DNA of 13,829 bases from Actinomycetes bacterium (lineage in GTDB: Bacteria; Actinomycetota; Actinomycetes; Propionibacteriales; Propionibacteriaceae), in contig JAEWIK010000321.1 of NCBI GenBank assembly GCA_023387135.1, positions 1-13,829 on the forward strand. Direction: 5' to 3'. The position numbers and the translations under genes are program-made. Numbering within the stretch: position 1 is the first letter of the stretch; the number at the start of each line of letters is the position of its first letter. The notes under the pieces were generated by a model. The model worked only from the letters and a program-made list of their open reading frames with translations. It ran no database searches and was not told the DNA's origin. Positions 7,565 to 13,533 of this stretch are shown here, one piece after another.

Positions 7565-9442
7565 TCATCCGAGTGCGGCTTCCGAGCTTGTGGAAGCCGC
7601 ATCGCGGGAGTCGTCGCCGGACGCGCCGGTCGCCGTCGGGGTGGGCGTCGGCGACGCCGTCGGTTCGGCGGTCGGAGCCTCGGTCGGCGAGCCGGTGGAG
7701 ACTTCTGCCGGGACGGCGGGGGTCGTCTGGACCGGGGCGGCCGACGCGGTGGGTTCGGCGGACGGGGTCGGGGTCGACGTCGGCGTCGCGGTCGGGGACG
7801 GCGAGGGCGACGCCGTGGACGCGACCGCCACCGTCCGGGTCGAACGCGACGGGCAGGTGGGACCGTACTGGCCGCTCGCCGGCGAGTACGTCGCCACGCT
7901 GGCGAAGTTCAGCGGCTTCGACGCCGAGACGTACCGCGTGTTCCAGCCCGTCACCCCCCGCAGGGTGTAGACAGTGCCGCGGGCCGAGACGACCTGGACG
8001 TTCGGCGCCCACATCACTGTCCGTCCCTGCAGGCCGGCGGGGCACACGTAGTCGGCCAGGTCGAAGGTGATCTCCCAGGGGACGTTCCAGCGGCTGGTGC
8101 TGGTGACCGAGAGGTCGACCGAGGCGAACCACGCGTTGCTGGAGGAACTCGTGCGGAGGCCGTACGAGACAGTCGCGGCGTCGGCCGCCGGGACGGGGAC
8201 GTTGTCGACGCAGTAGCCGGCGGTGACGCTCTGCTTCGACTGCAGCGTCTTCGCCCAGAACGGGCCGCCGATCGTCCACAGGTGGGTGGTCGCGTTGTAC
8301 GAGACTGTGTCCCAGCCCCAGGCGCTGCGGAACCCTCCCGACAGCGGGTTGAAGCCCCACAGCGGCGGCAGCGACGTGTCGAAGGTGACCTTCCAGTCGA
8401 CCGCGCTCGACGACGTGTTGGTCACCGTGAAGGTGTGGCAGAAGGAGAGCGAGCTGTTGTTCTCGTTCGTCTCGGTCTCGGAGTACTGGTAGCCGAGCCG
8501 GCTGTCGAGGTTGACGGCGTCCACCGCCCACCTGGTGGTCGGGGCCGGGTTGTCGACAGTCCCCGACGCGAGCGAGACCGCGTAGGCGCCCGCCGACCCG
8601 GCGGACGAGCCGAGGTGCTGCGGGGCGTTGAGCGCGACCGAGAACGTGCTGACCTCGCTGGTCTTCGGACGGGCGCTGCCCGCCAGGGCGGCGGTGTCGA
8701 TGCTGACGGTCACGCCCCCGCCGGTGCCCGAGGACGCCCTGATCGCTGCCGAGGAGTCGAGCGAGATGAAGCCGGCGTACTGGAACAGCTTGCCGGTGTC
8801 GGCACCGTAGAACTGGACGAGGGCCTGCGTCCCCGCGAGCGACGAGGCCGTCACCGACCCGCCCGTGACGGCCACCGTGACGGTGCCGACGTAGGGGACG
8901 CCGCTCACGATGGTCGTGGCGGCGGTGGCCTTGAGGTCGAGTTGCGGGTCGAGCACGGCGCCCCGGAAGGACGCGAGGGTACCCCGCAGGCCGCCGAGAT
9001 TGCCGGAGAACGAGGTGGCGAGGCCGTCCCCCGTCAGCGAGACCGCCACGGAGCGGAGGCCGTCGAAGCCCACCTGCCCACACGCGGCGGTGATGGCCGA
9101 CTGGCTCAGCGAGACGCTGGTGCCCGCGGCTCCGGCGGTCGTCGAGACCTCGCACGACGTGGCGCTCGAGACGAGCGTGACCTTGATCCTGTCGCCGGCG
9201 GCGAACGATTCGCCGGGGTCGGTGCTGACCGCCAGCCCTCCGACCATCCAGGACGACTTCACGGCGACAGGCGTCCAGTCGAGCTGGACGCCGTTGATCC
9301 GTTGGGTGGTGCCCTGCGCCGCCGCGAGGGCGCCGCCGTTGACGCCGCCGATCGTGCTCGCCGCCGACACCTGGAGACTGACGAGCCCGAGCACGCCGAG
9401 GGTGGCCGCGACCACCGCGGCGCTACGCCTGAGCCTGGGCAT
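7565..9442 (-). CDS. Large SipW-type exported surface protein with two CBM2-like modules and a Ser/Thr/Pro-rich tail
   Basis: 625 residues from the ATG at 9442, with GAGGA at 9451-9455 as ribosome binding site; the gene overlaps the end of the signal peptidase gene by 20 bp. The N-terminus has a hydrophobic stretch followed by ASTIGGVNGGALAA, the alternate signal-peptide pattern of SipW substrates. Residues about 40-140 resemble the small exported protein at 10050. A beta-rich region follows (about 140-325). Two modules (about 328-425 and 425-525) look like family 2 carbohydrate-binding modules: FTVTNTSSSAVDWKVTFD and LSVTSTSRWNVPWEITFDL, each followed by spaced Trp residues and bounded by Cys. 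The tail (about 530-625) is a Ser/Thr/Pro/Ala linker-like stretch rich in SPTPT units. No LPXTG sorting signal or C-terminal anchor is visible. The likely role is a polysaccharide-binding or matrix protein outside the cell. Export class is well supported; the CBM2 assignment is by eye. Confidence 0.82.
   Translation of the reverse strand: MPRLRRSAAVVAATLGVLGLVSLQVSAASTIGGVNGGALAAAQGTTQRINGVQLDWTPVAVKSSWMVGGLAVSTDPGESFAAGDRIKVTLVSSATSCEVSTTAGAAGTSVSLSQSAITAACGQVGFDGLRSVAVSLTGDGLATSFSGNLGGLRGTLASFRGAVLDPQLDLKATAATTIVSGVPYVGTVTVAVTGGSVTASSLAGTQALVQFYGADTGKLFQYAGFISLDSSAAIRASSGTGGGVTVSIDTAALAGSARPKTSEVSTFSVALNAPQHLGSSAGSAGAYAVSLASGTVDNPAPTTRWAVDAVNLDSRLGYQYSETETNENNSSLSFCHTFTVTNTSSSAVDWKVTFDTSLPPLWGFNPLSGGFRSAWGWDTVSYNATTHLWTIGGPFWAKTLQSKQSVTAGYCVDNVPVPAADAATVSYGLRTSSSSNAWFASVDLSVTSTSRWNVPWEITFDLADYVCPAGLQGRTVMWAPNVQVVSARGTVYTLRGVTGWNTRYVSASKPLNFASVATYSPASGQYGPTCPSRSTRTVAVASTASPSPSPTATPTSTPTPSAEPTASAAPVQTTPAVPAEVSTGSPTEAPTAEPTASPTPTPTATGASGDDSRDAASTSSEAALG
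7575..7600 (-). terminator. Hairpin at the 3' end of the large exported-protein gene
   Basis: A perfect 9-bp stem, GCGGCTTCC/GGAAGCCGC, with an 8-nt loop ends 7 nt before the stop codon, so it lies inside the coding region. There is no T-tract on either side. It may act as a U-less terminator or as an mRNA 3' stabilising structure between the SipW operon and the regulator gene. Confidence 0.35.
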
Positions 9443-10016
9443 CCTGCACTTCCTCTTCCAGTGCCGCCTCGGGCTTCGACGGCCACAACAGCAGCGTGAC
9501 GATCCCGCCGACGGCGAGCGCTATGACGAACGGGAAGACCTGCGGGCTCCACAGCCTGCCCACACCCGGTAGGACGGCGACGGCCCTCCCAGTCACGTCG
9601 CCGTCCTCAAAGGACCAGGGATCTGTCGCTGCGTTGTTGTCGCCCTGCGTCGTGTAGTGGCCGGCGGAAAGCCCGACGATCCTGTGGATCACGCGGCCCC
9701 CTCCCCCGAACTCGCCGGCCGGTACGACATAGGAGACGATGTCGCCAGCCGCGTAAGACGGTTGGCGCGCAGTGATCACCAGGTCACCGCTGTGGTAAGT
9801 GCGCTCCATTGAGTGGCCGGAGACGACAGTCAATCCGACCACTCCGCCGAGGGGCGCAGGCCACAACAGCACCGCGCCCACAGCGAGCAGGACCCATCCC
9901 GCCACCGCACGGAGGACGCGGAGACCCCTCCTGACTCCGCGTCGCCGTGCGCGAAGGGGCGGCACCGCGACGTCGTCGGAACGCTCACTAGCGGCGCGTA
10001 CCAGGGTCGTCGTCAT
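9423..10016 (-). CDS. sipW: SipW-type signal peptidase I
   Basis: 197 residues from the ATG at 10016, with GGGAGGG at 10021-10027. A basic cytoplasmic N-terminus and one membrane segment (about 37-52) precede the catalytic domain; a second membrane segment lies at about 160-178. The catalytic box is VVSGHSMERTYHSGD with Ser69. The position occupied by Lys in ordinary bacterial signal peptidase I is His111 in GRVIHRIVG, the mark of the SipW/ER-type subgroup. The Asp-containing box GDNNAATDPW (Asp126, Asp132) follows. Enzymes of this class process exported proteins such as TasA and camelysin, which carry atypical signal regions. The genes on both sides encode proteins with such signals, so they are the expected substrates. 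Located 33 bp after the small substrate gene and overlapping the large substrate gene, consistent with one operon. Confidence 0.93.
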   Translation of the reverse strand: MTTTLVRAASERSDDVAVPPLRARRRGVRRGLRVLRAVAGWVLLAVGAVLLWPAPLGGVVGLTVVSGHSMERTYHSGDLVITARQPSYAAGDIVSYVVPAGEFGGGGRVIHRIVGLSAGHYTTQGDNNAATDPWSFEDGDVTGRAVAVLPGVGRLWSPQVFPFVIALAVGGIVTLLLWPSKPEAALEEEVQDAQAQA

Positions 10017-10049
10017 GGTGCCCTCCCTTCGAGATCAGTAGGTGGGCTG

Positions 10050-10469
10050 TCAGCCCTGGACGGGGACCGAGGTGCCGTTGATGGCCACCGCGACGCCCGT
10101 CACCTTCTCGGCGAGGACCGCCTGCGAGGGGCGGGTCCAGGTGGCGCCGCCGTCGGTGCTGACGTACTCACCGAGCAGGCCGGTGGCGCCGGTCACCGCG
10201 AGGTGCACCTGGGCGCGAGCCGGGATGGTCTCGGTGGAGTCGGCGGCCTTCAGGGTCACGCCGTCGAGGACGTAGGCGCCGGCGCCGGCGTTGTACGCGG
10301 TGTTCCAGCCGACAGTCACGCCCTTGCTGACGGGGGCGGCGACAGTCGCCTTGTCGGCGCCGAGGGCGCCGCTCGTGATGCCGCCCAGCGTGGTGGCGGA
10401 GGCGCCGAGGGCGCCCGCCACGACGACGCCGGCCAGGACGGCGACGAGGCTCTTCTTCTGGATCTTCAT
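10050..10469 (-). CDS. Small SipW-type exported protein
   Basis: 139 residues. A basic start (MKIQKKS) and a hydrophobic stretch are followed by ATTLGGITSGALGA, which matches the signal region of the large exported protein position by position (A-[ST]-T-[IL]-G-G-[IV]-x-x-G-A-L-x-A). The mature part, about 100 residues, is predicted beta-rich, has no cysteine, and resembles the N-terminal domain of the large protein (VTVGWNTAYNAGAG against VQLDWTPVAVKSSW, and TGVAVAINGTSV against RSVAVSLTGDGL). By analogy with TasA-like proteins it may be a major structural subunit of a surface fibre or matrix; that role is inference. It is the first gene of the operon. The ribosome binding site is modest (GGGAA, 10476-10480). 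Confidence 0.85.
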   Translation of the reverse strand: MKIQKKSLVAVLAGVVVAGALGASATTLGGITSGALGADKATVAAPVSKGVTVGWNTAYNAGAGAYVLDGVTLKAADSTETIPARAQVHLAVTGATGLLGEYVSTDGGATWTRPSQAVLAEKVTGVAVAINGTSVPVQG

Positions 10470-10528
10470 GACAGGTTCCCACTTTCACTTCGGATGAGCT
10501 TGGCGGGCGCTTCCCCGCCGACACCCAG

Positions 10529-10534
10529 AACCTA
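10529..10534 (-). promoter_or_regulatory. Candidate -10 element and leader for the SipW operon
   Basis: On the minus strand TAGGTT fits TANNNT and would give a leader of about 50 nt before the ATG at 10469. No recognisable -35 lies at the right distance; that region is occupied by direct repeats, as expected for a regulator-dependent promoter. The leader contains a 6-bp hairpin, GGCGGG/CCCGCC (10502-10507 with 10514-10519). Confidence 0.35.
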
Positions 10535-10582
10535 AGGGGGCTCCCTCAGCCCATCCTCAAGACCGCCCTAAGCCCGCCTCAG
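10531..10582. promoter_or_regulatory. Five phased direct repeats, candidate OmpR-family binding array
   Basis: On the plus strand CCTAAG (10531), CCTCAG (10544), CCTCAA (10555), CCTAAG (10567) and CCTCAG (10577) share CCT[AC]A. Their starts are 13, 11, 12 and 10 bp apart, about one helical turn each. OmpR/PhoB-type regulators bind direct repeats with this spacing. The array is 62-113 bp upstream of the first SipW-operon gene and about 130 bp upstream of the divergent 90-residue gene, so it could control either. An overlapping small palindrome (GGGCT/AGCCC, 10538-10552) is an alternative reading of part of it. Confidence 0.55.
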
Positions 10583-10675
10583 GCTTCGCCGAAGATACGA
10601 AGGAGTGCGCCGATCGGCTTCCGACAGGCTCGTCGTGAACCCGCCCCGCGCCCGCGACGGGCGGCCGCGACGTCC

Positions 10676-10704
10676 TTCCGAAGCCCGCTCGGGAGTGCGA
10701 GGCT
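10676..10704 (+). promoter_or_regulatory. Candidate promoter of the 90-residue membrane protein gene
   Basis: TTCCGA (10676-10681), a 17-bp spacer and GAGGCT (10699-10704) resemble a -35/-10 pair. The -10 ends 6 nt before the ATG, which would give a leaderless transcript. GAGG inside the same -10 could instead act as a ribosome binding site 8 nt from the ATG, so the reading is uncertain. Confidence 0.35.
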
Positions 10705-10710
10705 GGTGTC

Positions 10711-10983
10711 ATGGCTGAGCCCCTGCCTCCCCCGGCCGAGCGTTTCGATGCGATCACCGCGCGCTGGCTCTCGCCCGGCGGCCCGCTCCACGATCCCGAG
10801 CGCGAGGGCCTCGACCCCACCTACGCCGAGCCCGTCACGCTGGTCGGCCCCGTCCCGCGCGAGCTCTCGGCGCCCGGGCCGCTCGACGACACCGGGCACT
10901 CGCCCTCTCGTCGCCGCTGGTGGGTGGTGCTGGCGGTCGTCGCCTTCACCCTCGCCTTCGTGCTGATCGGCGTGGGTCTCTAG
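10711..10983 (+). CDS. Small tail-anchored membrane protein of unknown function
   Basis: 90 residues. I do not recognise the family. Residues 1-66 are hydrophilic and rich in Pro, Asp and Glu (nine of the first 57 residues are Pro), with a conserved-looking start ERFDAITARWLSPGGPLHD. Three arginines (67-69) precede a single hydrophobic segment (70-90) that reaches the C-terminus, so the protein should be tail-anchored with its N-terminal part in the cytoplasm. It is transcribed divergently from the SipW operon across a shared regulatory region. Codon use is high-GC like its neighbours, which supports a real gene. Confidence 0.6.
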   Translation: MAEPLPPPAERFDAITARWLSPGGPLHDPEREGLDPTYAEPVTLVGPVPRELSAPGPLDDTGHSPSRRRWWVVLAVVAFTLAFVLIGVGL

Positions 10984-11048
10984 AACTCCCCGTCCCACCG
11001 AGCATCAGGGCTCTCTCGGCGCTCATGGAACAGATTGCGCCCTGTCGG

Positions 11049-11321
11049 TCAGCGGCGTACCCGGTAGCACAGGTGCAGCACCCGATCACCCTGGACGACG
11101 ACGGTCAGGTCGAACACGTGGCGGCCCACGATGGTGACGCCGATCTCGTCCCAGTACCGCCTGACATAGTCGTGGGAAGCCCGCGACACCTTCAGCACGC
11201 CGCCGTCGTCCAGTGCCGTGTCGCCGCTCACCAGCCAGTCGAACAGGGCGCCCGGCTGGTCGTCCCCGTCCGCGATGAACCCGTCCACAGACACCGAAGC
11301 GGACATCACTACCCTTCCCAC
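11049..11321 (-). pseudogene. Dihydrofolate reductase-family (RibD C-terminal-like) gene with its central part deleted in frame
   Basis: The GTG at 11321 (AGGAG at 11327-11331, 5-nt spacer) gives MGRVVMSASVSVDGFIAD, the usual N-terminus of actinobacterial reductase-family proteins. Residues to about 73 continue the family pattern through YWDEIGVTIVGRHVFDLT. The sequence then jumps to VVVQGDRVLHLCYRVRR, which resembles the last residues of full-length members. Those proteins are about 180-200 residues; this one is 90. About 100 central residues, containing much of the nucleotide-binding core, are missing, with the junction near 11100-11105 on the minus strand. The frame is kept, so a short protein could still be made, but enzyme activity is very unlikely. 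A second possible start is the ATG at 11306. The family assignment is strong; the deletion is inferred from memory of the family. Confidence 0.75.
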
Positions 11322-11437
11322 CTGCGCTCCTTCGCTCGCTCGGTCGCCGACGAACCCACGGTAGGTGGGGGGCGGGCCGCTGGCTAGGCGGAACAAACAC
11401 CCACCAGCCCGCCGCGCCGACCGGGGCCGGCGCCTGC

Positions 11438-11517
11438 CAACAATCCCGGTCAAGAAGACGGTTGTCCGGGCCGTCCGCGATCGACAACAATGCCGGGGTC
11501 AGACACGACGGACAGTC
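11438..11517. repeat. Imperfect direct repeat of about 30 bp in the region upstream of the IPT/EEP gene
   Basis: Two copies, at about 11438-11466 and 11485-11517, share CAACAAT, CCGG, TCA, GACGG and GTC in order with small indels; their starts are 47 bp apart. The interval also contains an inverted repeat GTTGTC/GACAAC (11461-11466 with 11483-11488). The 292-bp stretch between the reductase remnant and the gene at 11614 holds no open frame I support; apart from these repeats I see nothing in it. Confidence 0.4.
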
Positions 11518-11613
11518 TCCGTTCCAGCGCCGGCGCCACGTGCCGACTGGGCGAGCTGCCCCTACTGAGCCGTCACGCAGCGACGCGTCCGGCGGTTCGG
11601 GAAGGTCTTCACG

Positions 11614-13170
11614 ATGAGCGAGAAGTCCGGCGCGGGACGCCTCGGCAGGCGCCTCGCGGTCGCCGCCGTCGCCCTCCTGGTGGCGGTCGGCCTGGTGGTG
11701 CTGTCGCCGCCGTCGCTCGCCCAGGCCGCCTCCTCGGTTCCGGTGGTCACGAAGATCTCCGCCACGTCGGGCAGGATCGCGGGCGGTGCGAAGGTGACGA
11801 TCCAGGGCAGGAACTTCACCCGCAGTTCGATAGTCCTGTTCGGCGGCGTCCCCGCGACGAGGGTCGTGTACACCTCGTCGAAGAAGCTCGTCGCGGTCGC
11901 GCCGCCGCATCGTGCCGGACGAGTCGACGTGACTGTCGTGACCCGCCACGGCACGTCGAAGAAGGTGAAGAAAGGCCGCTACACGTTCGTCGCGCCGCCC
12001 GTCGTGACGAAGCTGAGCTCCACCCACGGCAAGACCGGCGGCGGGGAGAAGATCACCCTCTACGGGAAGAACTTCACCAAGGTCTCGAAGGTCACGTTCG
12101 GCGGCGTCAAGGCCAGGAAGCTCAAGGTCCACTCGTCCACCAGGCTGACCGTCGTCGCGCCCCGACACTCCACGGCGCTGGTCCAGGTGAAGGTCGTCGG
12201 CTCCTACGGCACCTCCGCGGCGTCGGGGGCGGCGTGGTACCAGTTCGGCGTGCCCGAAGCCCGGAAACTGCGCGTGGCCAGCTTCAACATCAGGATCGCC
12301 AACGGCTCCGAGACGCCCCGGACGGCGTTGGAGAAGCCGTGGGAGCAGCGTCGCGTCGTGATCGCCGGCCAGATCAGGCGGGAGGGCATCGCCGTCGTCG
12401 GCCTGCAGGAGGCGTCGGCAGGGCTCGTTCCTCGCGGCGCCGTCCCCCAGTACCAGGACCTGGCCAACACGCTCGGCCCGCGGTACGCGCTCACGAGCGC
12501 CGAGAGGTACTGCACCAAGCCCGACGGCAACAACTGCACGAACGGTGGCAGCAACTCCGACAGGATCATCTATGACACCAGCCGGTTGGTCCTGCAGCGC
12601 GCGGGCGCCAGGTCGCTGGACGGTCGCGGCGAGGGCAACGGCTCAGCGCGCATGGTCGCCTGGGCCCAGTTCCTGGACCGCAACACCGGCAAGAGGTTCT
12701 TCTTCGCCACCACGCATCTCGAGCCTGGAGCCGACAAGAAGGCGCTCCACACGTCTCAGGCGAAGGAGGTGCTCACCGAGATCCGGGAGGAGAACACGGG
12801 CAAGCTGCCCGTCGTCCTCGTCGGCGACCTCGCTTCCACGAAGTTCTCCGCCGACAACACCGCGCACACAGTCTTCACGAAGGCTGGTTACGTCGACCCG
12901 CTGGGCAACACGCGGAAGCAGAAGACCGCCGCCAAGGCCACCGCCGAGAAGCTCACCAACGTCAGGTACAGCAGCCTCAACGACTTCAAGCCGAAGCCGC
13001 AGACTCTCAAGGGCTACAAGATCGGCTCCTACATCGACTACATCCTGCTGTCCAGCAAGAAGATCCGCGTCCTCGAGTGGGAGACGGTCCTGAACCTGAA
13101 GAACGGCCGCTTCAGCGGCGTCATCCCCTCCGACCACAACATGGTCAAGGCCACCATCACGCTACCGTGA
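11614..13170 (+). CDS. Secreted protein with two IPT/TIG domains and an endonuclease/exonuclease/phosphatase domain
   Basis: 518 residues from the ATG at 11614 (GGGAAGG, 8-nt spacer). A signal peptide (1-38, AQA-A cleavage) is followed by two tandem IPT/TIG immunoglobulin-like domains (about 42-126 and 128-211) that match each other: VVTKISATSGRIAGGAKVTI and VVTKLSSTHGKTGGGEKITL. The EEP (DNase I-like) domain spans about 218-518: LRVASFNIR (Asn225), GLQEAS (metal-binding Glu266), SDRIIYD, ATTHLEPGA (His368), VLVGDLAST (Asp405) and a final PSDHNMV (Asp507, His508). The Asn expected two residues after Asp405 is Ala407. The family includes nucleases, sphingomyelinases and other phosphodiesterases; the substrate here is unknown, but the protein should act outside the cell, with the IPT domains as spacers or binding modules. 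The mature protein is very rich in Lys and Arg. It appears to be transcribed alone. Confidence 0.9.
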   Translation: MSEKSGAGRLGRRLAVAAVALLVAVGLVVLSPPSLAQAASSVPVVTKISATSGRIAGGAKVTIQGRNFTRSSIVLFGGVPATRVVYTSSKKLVAVAPPHRAGRVDVTVVTRHGTSKKVKKGRYTFVAPPVVTKLSSTHGKTGGGEKITLYGKNFTKVSKVTFGGVKARKLKVHSSTRLTVVAPRHSTALVQVKVVGSYGTSAASGAAWYQFGVPEARKLRVASFNIRIANGSETPRTALEKPWEQRRVVIAGQIRREGIAVVGLQEASAGLVPRGAVPQYQDLANTLGPRYALTSAERYCTKPDGNNCTNGGSNSDRIIYDTSRLVLQRAGARSLDGRGEGNGSARMVAWAQFLDRNTGKRFFFATTHLEPGADKKALHTSQAKEVLTEIREENTGKLPVVLVGDLASTKFSADNTAHTVFTKAGYVDPLGNTRKQKTAAKATAEKLTNVRYSSLNDFKPKPQTLKGYKIGSYIDYILLSSKKIRVLEWETVLNLKNGRFSGVIPSDHNMVKATITLP

Positions 13171-13235
13171 CGGCGCCTTCGGGCGGAGACTGATTGCTGG
13201 TCTGCCTGCGACGTCGCCGGGCCCACGCACCTGCC

Positions 13236-13259
13236 GCCCGCCGGAGATCCGTGGCGGGC
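13236..13259. terminator. Hairpin between the IPT/EEP gene and tRNA-Gly
   Basis: GCCCGCC (13236-13242) pairs perfectly with GGCGGGC (13253-13259) around a 10-nt loop. It lies 66 bp after the EEP stop on the plus strand and 9 bp beyond the tRNA 3' end on the minus strand, so it could end either or both convergent transcripts. There is no T-tract. Confidence 0.45.
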
Positions 13260-13268
13260 CGGGATCGG

Positions 13269-13339
13269 AGCGGATGACGGGAATCGAACCCGCACTGTCA
13301 GCTTGGGAAGCTGATGTTCTGCCATTGAACTACATCCGC
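13269..13339 (-). tRNA. tRNA-Gly (anticodon CCC)
   Basis: A 71-nt cloverleaf on the minus strand. The acceptor stem GCGGATG pairs with CATCCGC, with discriminator T. The D-arm is in GTTCAATGGCAGAAC. The anticodon stem TCAGC/GCTGA encloses loop TTCCCAA, giving anticodon CCC for the GGG codon. The T-arm contains GGTTCGATTCC. The 3' CCA is not encoded. The call is firm from pairing alone. Confidence 0.96.
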
Positions 13340-13367
13340 GGAGGCCTCTTTCGAGAGCCGCTCGTGC

Positions 13368-13373
13368 AGTCTA
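13368..13373 (-). promoter_or_regulatory. Candidate -10 element of the tRNA-Gly gene
   Basis: On the minus strand TAGACT fits TANNNT and would start transcription near 13361, about 22 nt before the mature tRNA 5' end. The -35 region is GC-rich and not recognisable. Confidence 0.4.
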
Positions 13374-13452
13374 TCCAAGGTCCGGCGGGCGCGCATTCCG
13401 GGCCGGCGGCGGGCCGGGAAGAGCCTGGCGTCGGCCGGCCGCGGCCCCGGGT

Positions 13453-13470
13453 CTCCGGGATCACCCGGAG
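13453..13470. other. Perfect short hairpin upstream of the DUF1707-like gene
   Basis: CTCCGGG and CCCGGAG pair perfectly around ATCA. The palindrome lies 64 bp upstream of the ATG at 13534 in a GC-rich spacer with no open frame. It could be an operator or a transcription-blocking hairpin; the sequence does not decide. Confidence 0.35.
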
Positions 13471-13520
13471 CGTCCCCCAGAGCCACCCGTTCCGGCTACC
13501 TGCGGGCCTGCGACAAGGCG

Positions 13521-13526
13521 TAGCGT
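13521..13526 (+). promoter_or_regulatory. Candidate -10 element of the DUF1707-like gene, probably leaderless
   Basis: TAGCGT matches TANNNT and ends 7 nt before the ATG at 13534, placing transcription start at the start codon. No ribosome binding site lies at a normal distance. No convincing -35 is visible. Confidence 0.45.
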
Positions 13527-13533
13527 CGGACCC

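Noticed and set aside
7565..7660. Possible sortase anchor at the C-terminus of the large exported protein
   Set aside because: No LPXTG-like motif, hydrophobic segment or basic tail is present before the stop.
7600..7850. Short-period repeats resembling a tandem repeat or CRISPR-like array
   Set aside because: These encode the Ser/Thr/Pro tail of the large exported protein; there are no uniform repeats with unique spacers.
7461..9155. Minus-strand upstream extension of the response regulator frame to 818 codons
   Set aside because: The extra residues are an out-of-frame reading of the large exported protein gene; a GTG with AGGAG at 7460 gives a normal receiver N-terminus.
7538..9499. 653-codon plus-strand open frame opposite the large exported protein
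   Set aside because: Arg/Gly-rich low-complexity product; the minus-strand frame has a signal region, CBM2-like modules and proper coupling to the peptidase gene.
10996..11020. CCGAG/CTCGG hairpin after the 90-residue gene
   Set aside because: A 5-bp stem with a 12-nt loop is expected by chance in DNA of this composition.
11086..12168. 360-codon minus-strand open frame across the reductase remnant and the start of the EEP gene
   Set aside because: It is out of frame with the recognisable reductase sequence and antisense to the signal peptide and IPT domains.
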